In this document: in pieces, positions 21,322-32,960 of the stretch
Layout: each line of letters begins with the position of its first letter
Position numbering within the stretch: the stretch's first letter is position 1
Made by a program: the position numbers and the translations under genes
The notes under the pieces: generated by a model
Told to the model about the DNA's origin: nothing
Seen by the model: only the letters and a program-made list of their open reading frames with translations
Databases searched by the model: none
Assembly (NCBI GenBank): GCA_024180945.1
Contig: JAKSGN010000035.1
Location: forward strand, 2,728,001 to 2,792,000
Origin: Macrophomina tecta
Lineage: Eukaryota; Ascomycota; Dothideomycetes; Botryosphaeriales; Botryosphaeriaceae
Length of the DNA stretch: 64,000 nucleotides
Direction of reading: 5' to 3'

Positions 21322-22420
21322 TTCGTATGTGTAAAGCCTGCCCTGGGTACTTGCAAATCTGTTTTCTCTTTCTCTTTCTCTTTCTCTTTCTCTCCCTTTT
21401 TTTCTTACTTTTTCTTTGGTTGTTTTGCCGAATTTGCGACATAGCATTCTGTCAGATTGGTCATCGCGATTTACTGCGGCATCATCGGGTCATTGGTTGG
21501 AGCATAGCGTCGGCGTTCTTTGGTGTATTCACACGTATCTGCCTGGAGACTCGTAAGAGCCTCTGCGGTAATGTACGCTGTCTTGCGAATTCTTTCTCCA
21601 TCTTCAATGTCAGGGCTGCGTCCCGGCTTGCCGGATTTGATTCTAAACCGCCTTTCGAAGGCTTCATGCATTCACTTACCTTTTCCCCCTCTCCTTTCGC
21701 TTTAGTAGGGCATTACACAGCTGCCAACCGGCAGTGAGAGGTATCGCGAAGTCGTCAACGCGACTTAAATCATTCTATCAAACACATGGAACATGGAGAG
21801 TACTTTAAGGTTAGGAAAAAAGCCTCCATAAGATTGAAAGCAATATTATAATTTTCTCAGTCATCACGTGGTTTCCAGTACGATGGTTTGGAGGGCGTCA
21901 CGTATCCGATGCAGCGGCCGTGATATTTTACCATGTTCCCCCTGCTTTTTTCATCCCTTTCTTTTTTATTTTTTTTTGTTCATTTCAGAGCACGCGCCGT
22001 AGGCTGGAGCTATGTCCATGTCTTGCCACGAGGGAGCCGGGAGATGCGCAGGGCACGAACCTGGGCTGGGCCTGGGCGTTTTGATTGGGGGATGAGGATG
22101 AAGATCGAGGGAGGATGGGCCGGGGAGCTGGCGCGCGTCAGGGTATCGATGCCAGCCCACATTTGAAAGTACCGTGTCGATAATGCGGCATCGTCCACGG
22201 GTTCTAAGTACGCGCTGGAATGCGCTATACTCCGGGTTGTTGGTTCGCAAGCCAGAAATTAAGCGTCTTGGTTAATTACATCGTTCTTCTTCAGGCGAAA
22301 GTGCGATGAAGATGAACCGTGGTACTTCATGTTTGGGTCAACCTTATCCTCACCTTATAAATCTCCTTCGTGGTATACATTCGTATACTAACCCATACTT
22401 CAACAGGCCATCTCGTCAGC
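21322..22420. other. intergenic, possible 5' UTR intron at right end
   Basis: The USP 3' flank has the CT repeat. Near the right end a TATAAAT (22356-22362), a branch-like TACTAAC (22386-22392) and a CAACAG acceptor (to 22407) sit just before the ATG at 22421. This suggests a small leader intron or an overlooked upstream exon. No other gene seen. Confidence 0.45.
21365..21393. repeat. (CTCTTT)n repeat in USP 3' flank
   Basis: About five hexamer units 45 bases after the USP stop codon, extending into further T-rich sequence. Confidence 0.75.
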
Positions 22421-23305
22421 ATGGCAAATTCAATCGACAGAAAGTCTGATGCGTATGCGGCAGCTGACGAGAAGCTCATCACCGGCGCAAACGATCCGGA
22501 AACTAGGGTGCCTTCCACGGCCAGCCCCTCTGACAAAGAAAGACCTCTCGGAGAGCGGTTCTGTGCAGAATCCGCACCAATCCCGACACCACAAGCGAAA
22601 CTGTTTGAGCACATGGAGGCTCTGTCAATCACCGACTCTCGGACTACAGACCCACGTCTATCCCCAGCTTTGCCAGACCGGGCGATGGCACAGTGCGCAG
22701 CATCTCATTCGCAAGACCCAACGGAGACGGGAACGGCGGAGCCGCCTGCACAGCAGAACCTCGAAAAGAATCCGACCGCCGAGTGCGACGCAGCTTCCCC
22801 AAAATACACCGCCGAAGATCTGCGCCAGGCTCCGGACAACCTGTGGTACCGCCTGCACGTGCTCACCCGCGACCTGCGGCATTTCGGAGACGATCGCAAG
22901 GCTCTGGAGCGCCTCGACCGCGTCACAGACCCTGCGTACATCGGAGCGCCGTACTTTTCCGAGGAGGAGGCTGCCCTGGTCAAACGATTCGACGCTGGCA
23001 GCGGCAGTGCCCTCGCACAGCTGGTCGCCTCTCAGCTGGAGGACCGGCTCAGCCGGAGAATGAAGAAACGGGTCGAGAGCGGCGACTACAGAGTATGCGC
23101 GGCCCACGACCTCGCACCTGTGTTTGAGAAGGCTTTGCAACTCTCTCCGAAGGATCTCGTCGCGAATGTAGACTTTGAGAAGTTGGTTGAGACGAACGGG
23201 TTGGACCTTGGCGAACACGAAAATTGGACGGGGCTGGAGAGGCGCAGGCAGGCTGGCCCGGTGAAAGGCGGGAATAGAAAGAACAGAAAGGGAAGGAAAT
23301 CCTAG
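22421..23305 (+). CDS. uncharacterised protein, paralogue of relic at 44.6 kb
   Basis: 294 aa as one exon from the ATG at 22421. The N-terminal third is low-complexity (Ser/Pro/Glu/Thr). The conserved-looking part begins about residue 127 with YTAEDLRQAPDNLWYRLHVL and continues through TRDLRHFGDD, SYIGAPYF-like and RRMKKRVESGDYRVCAAHDLAP segments. It ends in a basic tail (GGNRKNRKGRKS). No family was recognised. The middle looks alpha-helical and charged; no signal peptide or membrane segment is visible. The same segments recur, frameshifted, on the minus strand at 44555-44999, which supports this as a real gene family. The start may change if the leader intron suggested upstream is coding. 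Confidence 0.75.
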   Translation: MANSIDRKSDAYAAADEKLITGANDPETRVPSTASPSDKERPLGERFCAESAPIPTPQAKLFEHMEALSITDSRTTDPRLSPALPDRAMAQCAASHSQDPTETGTAEPPAQQNLEKNPTAECDAASPKYTAEDLRQAPDNLWYRLHVLTRDLRHFGDDRKALERLDRVTDPAYIGAPYFSEEEAALVKRFDAGSGSALAQLVASQLEDRLSRRMKKRVESGDYRVCAAHDLAPVFEKALQLSPKDLVANVDFEKLVETNGLDLGEHENWTGLERRRQAGPVKGGNRKNRKGRKS

Positions 23306-23776
23306 CGATATCTGGTCTCTTTGCAGCAAATGGAGAGAAGGCATTAATCCGGAAATAAAATGTTGTGACCAGTTTCGTTCGTCCATGCCAGGATCGAGCC
23401 CGCTAGTCTTGAAGTTCTCGTCAATAGAAAGAGTACAGAGAAGTTTCAACAGTGAACAAACTCATCAGAGCAAAAAATAAATAAAAGGATTTGGGTTCCT
23501 TTGCACGCTTCGAACGGGGTAACCGATACTCACTTCGCCACGGCCTGGAAACGCAGACGATCCCATAACACACCAGCCGAACACGTAGCCGCGAGCAGTC
23601 GGGGTAACGCTGCTACCATATAAGCAATGGGATGGCAAGTCGCGATGACATTCGGGCTTGCCTACACCCTTAACTTGTGAAACTCAATTCTATGTATCTT
23701 TCATAGATGTCAATCGTCGACCTTGAGGGGACTGACCTTGCGCTACAGTCTAACTATCATCACCCAGCCACACCTC
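23306..23776. other. convergent intergenic region
   Basis: 3' flanks of the gene at 22.4 kb and SKI3. A/T-rich around 23460-23490. No gene seen. Confidence 0.5.
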
Positions 23777-26700
23777 CTATTTAACGCACTCCCCCAAAGC
23801 ACCCCAAGCCCTCGCATTCCACGGCGCGCAAATCACCGCCCTCTGCGCATCCGCCACCGTCCCAGCTCCCGCGAATGCGTCGGCCAACTCCTCCGCGCCC
23901 AGCGGGCCTAGCGGCGGTACCGCTCTCTTCGCCGTGACCAGTGCCATCTCGGCCGGGAAGACTTGTTCATCCTCGGTCAAGTCACCATCGTCACTAGCGA
24001 CGAGCTCTGCGAGCTGTGACCAGCCATGCGGCTGATGCGGGGCAAGGAGGATGCTTGTCTGAATCTCCGTCTTCACGGCATCCGAGGAGGAGGTAAATGA
24101 CAGTTCCGCGATGGCGTCCAGGACCTTCTCGATGCGGCGCAGCTTCTGAGTGTCGAGGTCGGGTCTGGTGCGCAGGGCCTGTAGGTCGTCCTTCACCGCG
24201 TCCATGGTATCCCCGTCCTCGTCCAGACAAGCCATGGCGCCCAGCAGTACCACCGCGCCGACGTGTTCCGGGTTGTTGCCCACGCATTCGAAGAGCTGAT
24301 CTCGGGCGACGTTTTTTTCCTCACTGCCGCCCTTGGCCCACAACACCTCCGCCAGCGAGCAGACGACGTCTGGCGCGGCATTGCTCTCCTGGAGGGCGGT
24401 GCGGAAGTGGTCGATGGCGGCATCCATGGAGTTGAGGTAATGCTGTGCCAGACCTGCGGTTAGTCTCGCTCCAAGGCGAACCTTGCGGCGCGTTTCTGCC
24501 GGCATGCCGGTGCCGCCGTCTTCCTCTGCGGTCAAGTCGAGTGCTGTCTCTGCATCTTCGGCTGCGGCAGAGAATTGGGAAGCGGCGAGACGGTTGCGGG
24601 CGAGGTCAGTCTTAGCTTGGGCGAAGCGCGAAAGGGCCTGTGGCGATTCTGAAACTTCGAACTCAGCTTCGGCAGAGGCGCAAATATCCTCAAGCGCTTC
24701 GATTGCTGCGTCGAAGTTCCCGACACGCTCGAGGTAGAGCGCGGCAAGATGGCGATGCGGAATGTCTGTCGACTTCTGGGAGTATAATTGCTGGAGGGCG
24801 AAGAGCGGTTGTATGAGGTTCGTGATATCGTTGGACGCGGCTGGGGAAGATAGAAGGTGGTCGAAGGTCGAGGCGGCATATTGACGCTTCACAACGAGTG
24901 ATGAGGCATCGCTAATCTCGAACGCATGGGTGAAATGTGACAGCGCCTCCTTTGCATCTCCCCAAAGAAGAGCAATGAAGCCTTCACCAAGCCAAGCCTG
25001 CGGGTAGTCCGGGTCCGTAGATTGTGCACGAGCGAACGCCGTATGAGCGAGCTCATAATCATTCTGGAGGAGGTAAAGAGTGCCCAGGTTCACCCATGCC
25101 TTGACGTTACGCTCATTGAGATGCAAACTTCTTACCAAGGAATGCTGAGCGACCTTTGGGTTCAGCTGCGTGGTGACGATTCCAAGAGCGTTCCAGAACT
25201 CAGGATTGCCAGCCTCGAGCTCAATTGCCCGCTTGAAACATCTCATTGCAGCCTTAAGAAGCCTCAAACTCTTCTTGCCTTGCGAGGCAGGGTCGACATC
25301 CTGCTCGCAGCACACGTAGGCGCGGTACTCTGTCCAGCCAAGGTTGTACCAAGCGACTGCTTGAGCGTGAATATCATGAGTGCATACATAGATTGCTCGC
25401 TTCTGTGCGAGAACAGCAGCATCCAGACACTTGCGCAGAGGAGATGTTCCCTCAGTAGATAGGTCCAGCAGGGCCAACAGTTGCGCCTGCCCAACACCGT
25501 CTGTCTCGGAGAAGAGGTCGAACTCGTTGACCTCGATACCGGCTTCCAACAAAGCCTTCACTTTCTCAAATGGCAGTTCTTTGATGCGACTCTGGACCCA
25601 AGTGAACAGGGAGCAAGCATCTCCTAGTGCCTTCCAAAGGTTGAAAGCCTCGGGCTTCTGCTCCACCACCGTCTTGGCCACTTCGATAGCAGCCAACGCG
25701 CTATCCGCTGCCTTTCCGAAAAAGCCGGTCTCGATCAATCGCCAGCCCCGCTCGACCAATGTCTGCAACAGCGCAATTTGCACACCGAACTCGCCTGGCC
25801 GCGTTTCCAACACTTCCTTGTACCCAGTAACTGCCTCGTCATACAGACCCAGCTCGCGGTTTACGTTAGCGAGCATGTACTTTGTAAACCAGTTCTCTTC
25901 AGGCTTCTTGATCTGAATTCCATCCGTGGGGGACTCAGCATAGTTGAAAGTCCGTAAGGCAGAGTTGTATCTGCCAGAGTTGTGATAGCTCTCACCGAGT
26001 CCGACGTAAGAGTGATAGTCATCCGGGCTGATGCGGAGGGCCGAAAGGAACGAATAGACGCTCTTGCTGTACTCCTGCCTGTTCATCTGCACGATACCCA
26101 TGGCTGAGAATGGCCAATTAACCCCCTTCTTCTTTTTTGAACCGGGTGCAGGCCGGCATTTCCCGGATTCTATTGCGCGCTCGGCAATAACTTCGACAAT
26201 GTCCCATTCACCCTGGTCAGCGAAGGACCGTGCTAGGCGCTCAGCTGCCTCTAACTCCGATGGCGACAGCTCGAACGCTTTCTGAAAGCACTGGCGTGCG
26301 CGTTTCTTGTCGCGAGCGTAGTCCTGATAAAATATTCCCAGACTCGTGTAAGCGGGCGCAATGTTGGGGTCCGTTTTGATAGCTTGGAGAAAACTGGCGT
26401 ATGCTCCCGTCCTGTCCTTTCTTGCCTGCCGTGTGGGATCAATTTCCCATTTACATATACCGATGCGGTATAACGTCTGCGCTCTCAACTGCCGGGATCG
26501 CGGGTCCGTAGTCTTCATCTGCTCGACGTACGACTCAAGCTCAGCCAGAGCTGTGGTGTGATCACCATTAAGGGCTTTGCACCAAGCGTTTTCAGCGCCA
26601 ATCCGCGCATTTTCAGGATCTCGTGCAAGAGCCCTGCTCAGAAACTCAATGGCTTCTGAGTATTCCTCCTCTTCCTCAAGGATCAACCCTACACCTATCA

Positions 26701-28135
26701 GAGCGGGAGTAAATGTGGATTTGCGTTGTAGGATGTCGTGGAAAATGGATTTCGCCTCGGGATGGTTCTTTGGAGACTGGTACTGGATAAGCGATGTCGC
26801 GAGAATGCTGTTGATCGCATCCTTAATGTTCTGAAAACCCAAGCCTGACTTCTGACCCTCAGAAGCCACAAGCTGCACACCCTTCCGCGTAACCTCTACT
26901 GAGCTCTCAAATTCTTCCAAGTGTAGGAAGTACTCACCCATCAAACGATGGGCCAAGGTTGAAAGCTTCGCGTCGTCAAGACCATCCGTCATGAGCAACA
27001 GCCTGTCCTCTGGACTCAGCGGTGCCTCCTCTTCCTCCTCCTTTTCTTCGTTCTCCTCCCTGGGCTCTTGCGGTAACTTCAGTGGAAACGGCGCGATTTC
27101 GCTCGTCAGATACCCCTTCAACACCCTCGCAAGTCCGGTCTCGGGGAAGAATTCGACAAACTCCCGCACCACGTTGGCGTCGTACTCCTGCAATGTTTCG
27201 ACATCCCTCCATTCGAGCTCAATGGTCCACGCCAGCAGAAACGGATGCTTGATGATCACCATCCCATGCGCCAGGTCCACAACCTGCTCCCTTTTCTCCT
27301 TCTTGTCCGCACTCGGTAAGACAGCCAGCGCATCGTACGCCCGCTGCAGCAGCTTTTCTTCATACTCCCTCCGCACTTCATCATCCTGCGACCAATCCAC
27401 GATACTCTGGTAAATGCCCTCGAGCGGGCTGCCACCAAACACCTCGCGCTTGACCTCGGCCGTGACCTGGCCGATGCGGGCGCCCAGCCGCGTCCGCCTC
27501 TCGCCAATCTCCCTGTTTATCCGCTCCTTCTCCTCCTGCTCGACAATCTCGGCGATGCGAGTGTATGTGTGCGCCGGGTGCGGCACGCGGCCCTCGAGGA
27601 AGCCGTACACGGGCGACGTTGGCAAGTAGACCTCAAGCGCCCGCTTGTACTGCGCCTTCGAGCCATTCGCGCGCGCGAAGTCGACGACCTTGTCGACGGC
27701 GGTTTGGGCGCGATGGGCGTCGTCCCTGCACCAAGACACGAGCTCGTCAGCCTGTACCGTCCTCGCAAAAGCTCGAACTCAGGAACGGTAGGAAGAGAAA
27801 TCTCACATCTTCGCATAAATCTCGCCCAATCTCAACCCCACCTTAGTGTACTCGTCCACCCTCTTATCACCACCGCCGCTGCTCTCATACAAGCTTCGCA
27901 ACCCCAACCACGCCTGATCATCGTCTGGCTTGATCGCTGCGGCCTCCTCGTACGCACGGGCGGCGTCGTCGGGCCTGCCGCTTTTGTCAAGCGCGCGGCC
28001 CAGGAAGAGGCGGGCGAAGTAGTTCTGGGGGTCGGACTCGAGCACGGTGTGGGCCTGGGCGATGGCGTCGTCCCACTTCTGGGCGTCCAGGGCCGCTTTT
28101 GCAGCCTTGAGAGCGGCCTTGTTGGAAGGAGCCAT
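23777..28135 (-). CDS. SKI3: Ski3-like TPR scaffold of the Ski complex
   Basis: Exons 28135-27807 and 27725-23777 give 1425 aa, the expected size for Ski3/TTC37. The whole protein is built of tetratricopeptide repeats. Examples are the N-terminal AALKAAKAALDAQKWDDAIA, the central APAYTSLGIFYQDYARD and NPEFWNALGIVTTQLNPK, and the C-terminal APWNARAWGALGECVK. An acidic insert (EENEEKEEEEE) lies around residue 330. In the Ski2-Ski3-Ski8 complex the protein is the scaffold that presents mRNA to the cytoplasmic exosome for 3'-5' decay. The single 81-base intron has GTGAGA and GTGCAG ends. SKI3, the LDB17 homologue and the DnaJ co-chaperone run in tandem on the minus strand. Confidence 0.93.
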
Positions 28136-28592
28136 TGACGCGTGTAGTTTGCTGGGTCGAATATGTTTTCTATTGGAGGTGGTGTTGGTGTGGGAACGAG
28201 CGTGTGTGCGGTCGATCCATGTGGATAGAGAGTTGTGGTGGGGAGTGTAGACGCGGGACGCATTTGCGGGCGGCGTTCATTTCTGGTCGGACGTCATGGG
28301 TGGCTTCAGCCCTATGGAGCACAGGCCACACACATATGCCGCCCCTCTGCGCTGCCTATAACTGACCTTTACCATTTTGCAACGTGTGATCGTTCTCACA
28401 AGATACCATGTACATTGAAGCTAGAAAATACGTCTCCTCAGAAACTAAAATTGGCCTCGGCAATAATGGCCAAGCAAAAGAAGTGAGCAAGCTATTACCA
28501 TCCATTAAACGACCGAATAGCAACTTCCGAGCCCGTCCCGGACGCCTCCAACACCATAGGAATGCTATAGAGGTGCCATTGCTGCTGAAAGA
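28136..28592. other. intergenic, SKI3 promoter
   Basis: Between SKI3 (start) and the LDB17 homologue (end), both minus strand. No gene or clear motif. Confidence 0.5.
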
Positions 28593-30192
28593 CTACTGTT
28601 GCTGTTCTCCTTGCCCATCTCTTACCTTACTCGGCGTCTGCACGCCAGGTTTCTCCTGGTGTGCTGCTACCTCAAGCACACTAAGCGCACTCTCACCCGC
28701 TGCAGGTACGCTCATGCCCAGCATCCGCTGCGCCACCGTTTTGTGGCCTTCTTGGCTGGGACTGTCCCGACCAGCAGCCCCATCAAGTGAGAAACTGGCT
28801 CGTCGTTTCAGCCAGGGAACTTCAGCGCAGCGCTTAGCCAGGCGGATGGTGGTCTCGTCGTTGGCCTCGAAGTGCCGCCATGGGGTGCTGTCATTGGTCT
28901 GACTGAGGTAGTCCAGCATCTTGAGAAGTTCATCTGGCTTGTAGTGCGGCGGACGGCTGACTTGACTGTTCGCAAGGAGCGGGTGCAGCACGCGAAGGTA
29001 CGTGTGCCGAATAGCGGCGGAGGCAGTGTCATCCGATGGCAGATCCAGGAGATTTCGAATGATAATGTCGATGAGCACATGCAGATCGTTGGTGTAGAAG
29101 TAATCGCACGTCTTCTCGTTCAAGAAAAGAAGGTAAAGTAGCTTCAGGATGAGCAGCGTAAGCGATGCTTCAGTTTCACGATTCAGCAAGAGGATGACGT
29201 TTTCTCCGAAAGTCTTGTAAATGTTGCCGTGGGTTGAGAGGGCTTTGATGACGCGGTTCGTGAGCGGCACAGGTGGGGTCGGAATATTGGCAACGAAGTA
29301 TTGCTCGTTCAACACAAGCTACGCGTCCAATGTCAGCATCGTGTGGCGACCTCAGTCGTAGATGAGAGTGCATACCAAGACTCGAATGACGTGGTAGCAG
29401 AAAGGATCGTTGGGGTCGCCGAAGAGCTCCTCGACAGCTTGGAAAAGGCAGAGCACAAATGCGTCATCGACCACCGCTGCAAGCATCGTCAGCATAATCC
29501 CATTCCGTAGAGCTCGCGCAAGGTATCCCACCTAGCTCTTCATGCGAAAGACGCTGTATCCTCGACATTTCGTACATCAGCTGCATGAGCAGACGGTGCA
29601 ATTCCTTGTGCTCGTCGACGCTGGTTGTTCTGACGAGCTCCACGAGCCGCGGGAAGGCGCCCTCCTTTTTCATCATGTGGAAAACCTGTTGATCGTCGAC
29701 ATCGGCCAGGCCGTCGAGCAGCAGCATAGCTGCGACGACCTCAAGCGTCGGCGGTTCATCCTCCTGACCACTCGTCAGCCGCAGCTCCGGCAGCGCTTTT
29801 GGACACACGGCGTGCATACCTGAAGCAGACAGTAAACGAACTGCCTCCGCACGTAGTCTTTGTTCTTGTAGAAGACGGGGCACCCGAGCAGCTTGTAGGC
29901 GCACTGCTTGATATCGTCCTCAGATTGGAGGTACTCCTCTGAAAGCGTCAACACGGGAAGCTGAGGAGCGGCAGCGGGTGATGGGGTCGTACCGTGGAAG
30001 TTGGCAGCGAAGCTCAGGTAGCGGCGTAGAGTGTTGTCTATGGCCTCATGCGAGTCGCAGCGTGCGGAGAGGATGTCGTCCAGCTCTGCGGCGGGTCAGT
30101 CAGTTCGGGAGTCGCAACGAGGGCCGGGGGCGCCACATACCCTCCCAGAACTGGTCGGCATTATCGAGGCTATAAGACACCTCGAATTCCAT
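28593..30192 (-). CDS. LDB17: Ldb17/Dip1/SPIN90-type Arp2/3 activator
   Basis: Six exons (30192-30141, 30085-29993, 29938-29820, 29763-29532, 29476-29376, 29318-28593) give 440 aa. The all-helical body has the conserved run [11 protein letters not shown], then [66 protein letters not shown] and [20 protein letters not shown]. This is the SPIN90/Ldb17 leucine-rich domain (older name DUF2013). Family members activate the Arp2/3 complex without a preformed filament, seeding actin patches during endocytosis in the cytoplasm. The C-terminus is Ser/Gln-rich, ending EQQQ. Family assignment is from recognised motifs; function is by family. Confidence 0.82.
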
Positions 30193-30679
30193 GCTGGCGC
30201 CGGCGCGCAAGATGCATCGTCCCTGGTGCTGCTTGCGTGGGGCGGGCGGAGGGGCTGCGAGCCGGTGCAGTGGCCTTTTTGTAACTTGCAAGGGCCTGGA
30301 CAATCTCCCATGCGCCCTCGCCAGGTGACTTAATTGTCGGCAACCACATCCGCCGCATGCTCCACAGCTGGCCCAAATTCTGATTCCCGCACGAGGTGGC
30401 TTTGGTAGCACGGGCGCGATGCCTTGTTTCACTTCATCAAAAGTACGTCGCCGTCGGAAACCGCATAAAAATAGGGCTGCGCAGCCTTGCAGCTCGGTTG
30501 TTGACTATCAAGCATGATCCAGGTACTCCTTCCCCTAAACATCCTATCCAGCGCCCTGCTCGACTGGGCCACTGCGCAACTCCACGCTGCCACCTCTTCC
30601 TGCTGAGCTTTGCCTTGCGCCTTATGAACTCCGCTACCAAAACAAAAATGACTCCGCTCTAAGCCCTTCCAGTACACGC
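30193..30679. other. intergenic, LDB17 promoter
   Basis: Between two minus-strand genes. No gene seen and no clear motif. Confidence 0.5.
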
Positions 30680-32330
30680 CTAAAACTGGAAGCCTCCTGG
30701 GAACTGAAACCCTCCACCAAATCCGCCTCCACCAGCTTGGAATTTGAATGAACCACCGCCACCTTGCCGCATGAAGAATTGCTGTCCACCCGGGCCACCA
30801 AATGGTGAGCCTTGGAAAGGATTCTGTTGCGACTCATGGTCGTTCGGGTCGTCACCGTTATCGAAGCGAGCCTTCAATTCAGGGTCGCTGAGCACCTCGT
30901 ACGCTTCGTTGATCGCAGCCATCTTCTTTTGCGCCTCCTCAGGCGTGACTCCTTTCTGCGACGCCTTGTCAGGGTGGTACTCCTTGGTCAATTTGCGGTA
31001 TGCCCGCTTGATCTCCCTCTCGTCCGCATCCCTCGTGATTCCGAGAACCTTGTAGTAGTCCTTCTGCTTTGAGCGCTTGAGAAGGTTATGCGCCTTTTGC
31101 TGCAACTCTTGGATCTTCCTTTGCAGCTGCTGGTTCCCTTGCTCCTTGGCTTTTTCTTTGGCGTCGTTGAGAACATGAATGGCTGGCTCAAACTCGTCCG
31201 CATCAATCTTGCGTTCTGCATCTAGGATGAGACCATGAAGATTATTCGGGTTGAGCTTCAGCGCTTCAGCGCAGTAAGACTCCGCGCGCTTTTTGTTGTT
31301 CATCTGGACCTACGTGAGCGATGGCTTTGACATAGGGTGATAGCCGGAAACTTACCTCGACGTAAGACTCACAAACCATCTCTACAAGGTCCGTGTAAAG
31401 TCCTTCAGGAGCTTTGCTATGGATGTAGCCCTCCTCTCTGTATTTCCTCAGATCCTCTTTGACCTGCTCAAGGAGCCCTGCATCCTCACCGGATTTGACT
31501 AGGAGCTTCACCGCGCTAGCAAACTGCCGCTTCTCCATCAGGGCCTTTGCTTTCTTAAGTTGCTTGTCCAGAGCTTTCTCGCGCTTCATGAGCTTCATGC
31601 ATGCCTTCGAATCAGGATCCGACTGAAGGCATCTGCGAATCTGGGTGAGACCTTTGTCGGTTTCGCCCAAGGAATAGAAAGTCATGGCCGAACTCTGGAG
31701 GTGCGGCTCGATGGACCCTGAATTTATCTGCAACACATGTTGCAGGTCGTTGACGCCCTCGGCAACCTCGCCCTTCTCGAACCGACACCTCGCCCTCAAC
31801 TTGCGCAGGTCCAGGTTACCGCCGGCGACCATGACTGCGATGCCCGCATTCTGAACGCAGGCCTCCCAGTCCCCCTGCTTCTCCGCCTCAACTGCCAGAC
31901 TAGCAGCACCCTGAGCTTCTTCCAGTTCAGCGATTTCCGGGCCTCCCTTCTTGCCAGCCTTCTCGTAGTCTTGTCGCGCGGCCGCCCAGTCCCCCTGGCG
32001 GCTCTTGAGTTTCGCGCGCTGGACCAGAGCCCCCTCAAAATCGGGCTTTATGCTGAGGACCTTGTCGAAATCTTGTTGCGCCAGGCTGTTTCTGCCGAGA
32101 GAGAGATAAGTGGCGCCGCGTTTGAAGAGGGTCAGGTAGTTTTGTGGATCCTTGGAAACAGCGAGGTCGAAGAAGGCGAGCGCATCGTGGGCATTTCCTG
32201 CGGCAAGTTGTTGGTTTGCGGAGGTGATCAGCTCCTGGACCGGGGTATCGGCGGGAATGTTGGACGGCGAAAGAGCAAGGACGAGCGGGAGAGCGGCGCC
32301 CACCGCCAAAACCCGCAGTGGAAGCAGCAT
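30680..32330 (-). CDS. ER co-chaperone, P58IPK/DNAJC3-like
   Basis: Exons 32330-31356 and 31309-30680 give 534 aa. The order is a signal peptide (MLLPLRVLAVGAALPLVLAL), tandem TPR units from residue 30 to about 400, a J domain with DYYKVLGITRDADEREIKRAY and the HPD tripeptide in EYHPDKAS, then a Gly/Phe-rich tail ending FPGGFQF. This architecture is that of metazoan P58IPK/DNAJC3 and its filamentous fungal homologues, a lumenal ER co-chaperone that holds unfolded substrates on its TPRs and stimulates BiP through the J domain. No ER retention tetrapeptide is seen, as in relatives. Divergent from the GH5 gene with 630 bases between starts. Confidence 0.93.
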
Positions 32331-32960
32331 GTTGGTGGATTGGTGTGAGGAGACAGCGAGCGTGGGCGAAAGTGGACCTTTAAGGGAAGACTAAAGAAAG
32401 TAACAGGCGCTGGAGGAATGAGGAAAGCTGGCCATTCGGCATTCCAAGCACGGGTCGCACAGACCATTCGTGTTATCAGCCTCTTATCTCCGCCCGAGGT
32501 TGAGCCGGGATTGCCGATCCGGGCGGGCAGCTAGTCATTCACCATTGGCACACGCCGCTCGCGACAGTTCTGCGGCTGGATCACAGTAGCATAATGGAGT
32601 GCCCAAAGTCCAAGTCCGCACAGGTATGCTACATGCAGTTAAAACTGGTTTCGGTTCGGCTGCCACGTTTGTCTGCATACCCCATTGCCTTTCTGTCGCG
32701 ATGCAGGGCTCCCGCCGAGCACGCCCTGGATCAATGACGCACGCCCGGGGGGTTGGGACGGGGGCGCCAGGATGCTGAAGCGTGTACTTGTGGCGCCTGA
32801 ACCTCTCCCGTCATCTACTCCGCCTCCGCTGCGGGCCTACCAACATTAGCTTGCGGATCCCGCAGCAGCCGCCCCTCGTACTCGTACTCACTTCCTATTT
32901 CTTACCCGCCCCCTCCTCATCTCCCTGCAGCCCATCGCTCTGCTCCAGCATTCGCCCACC
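32331..32960. promoter_or_regulatory. divergent intergenic region, co-chaperone / GH5
   Basis: 630 bases between two divergent ATGs. I looked for an unfolded-protein-response element and saw none I could defend. The GH5 side ends in a C-rich leader. Confidence 0.4.

Noticed and set aside
23380..23420. Possible tRNA T-arm on the minus strand (GGGCTCGATCC)
   Set aside because: No cloverleaf can be completed upstream.
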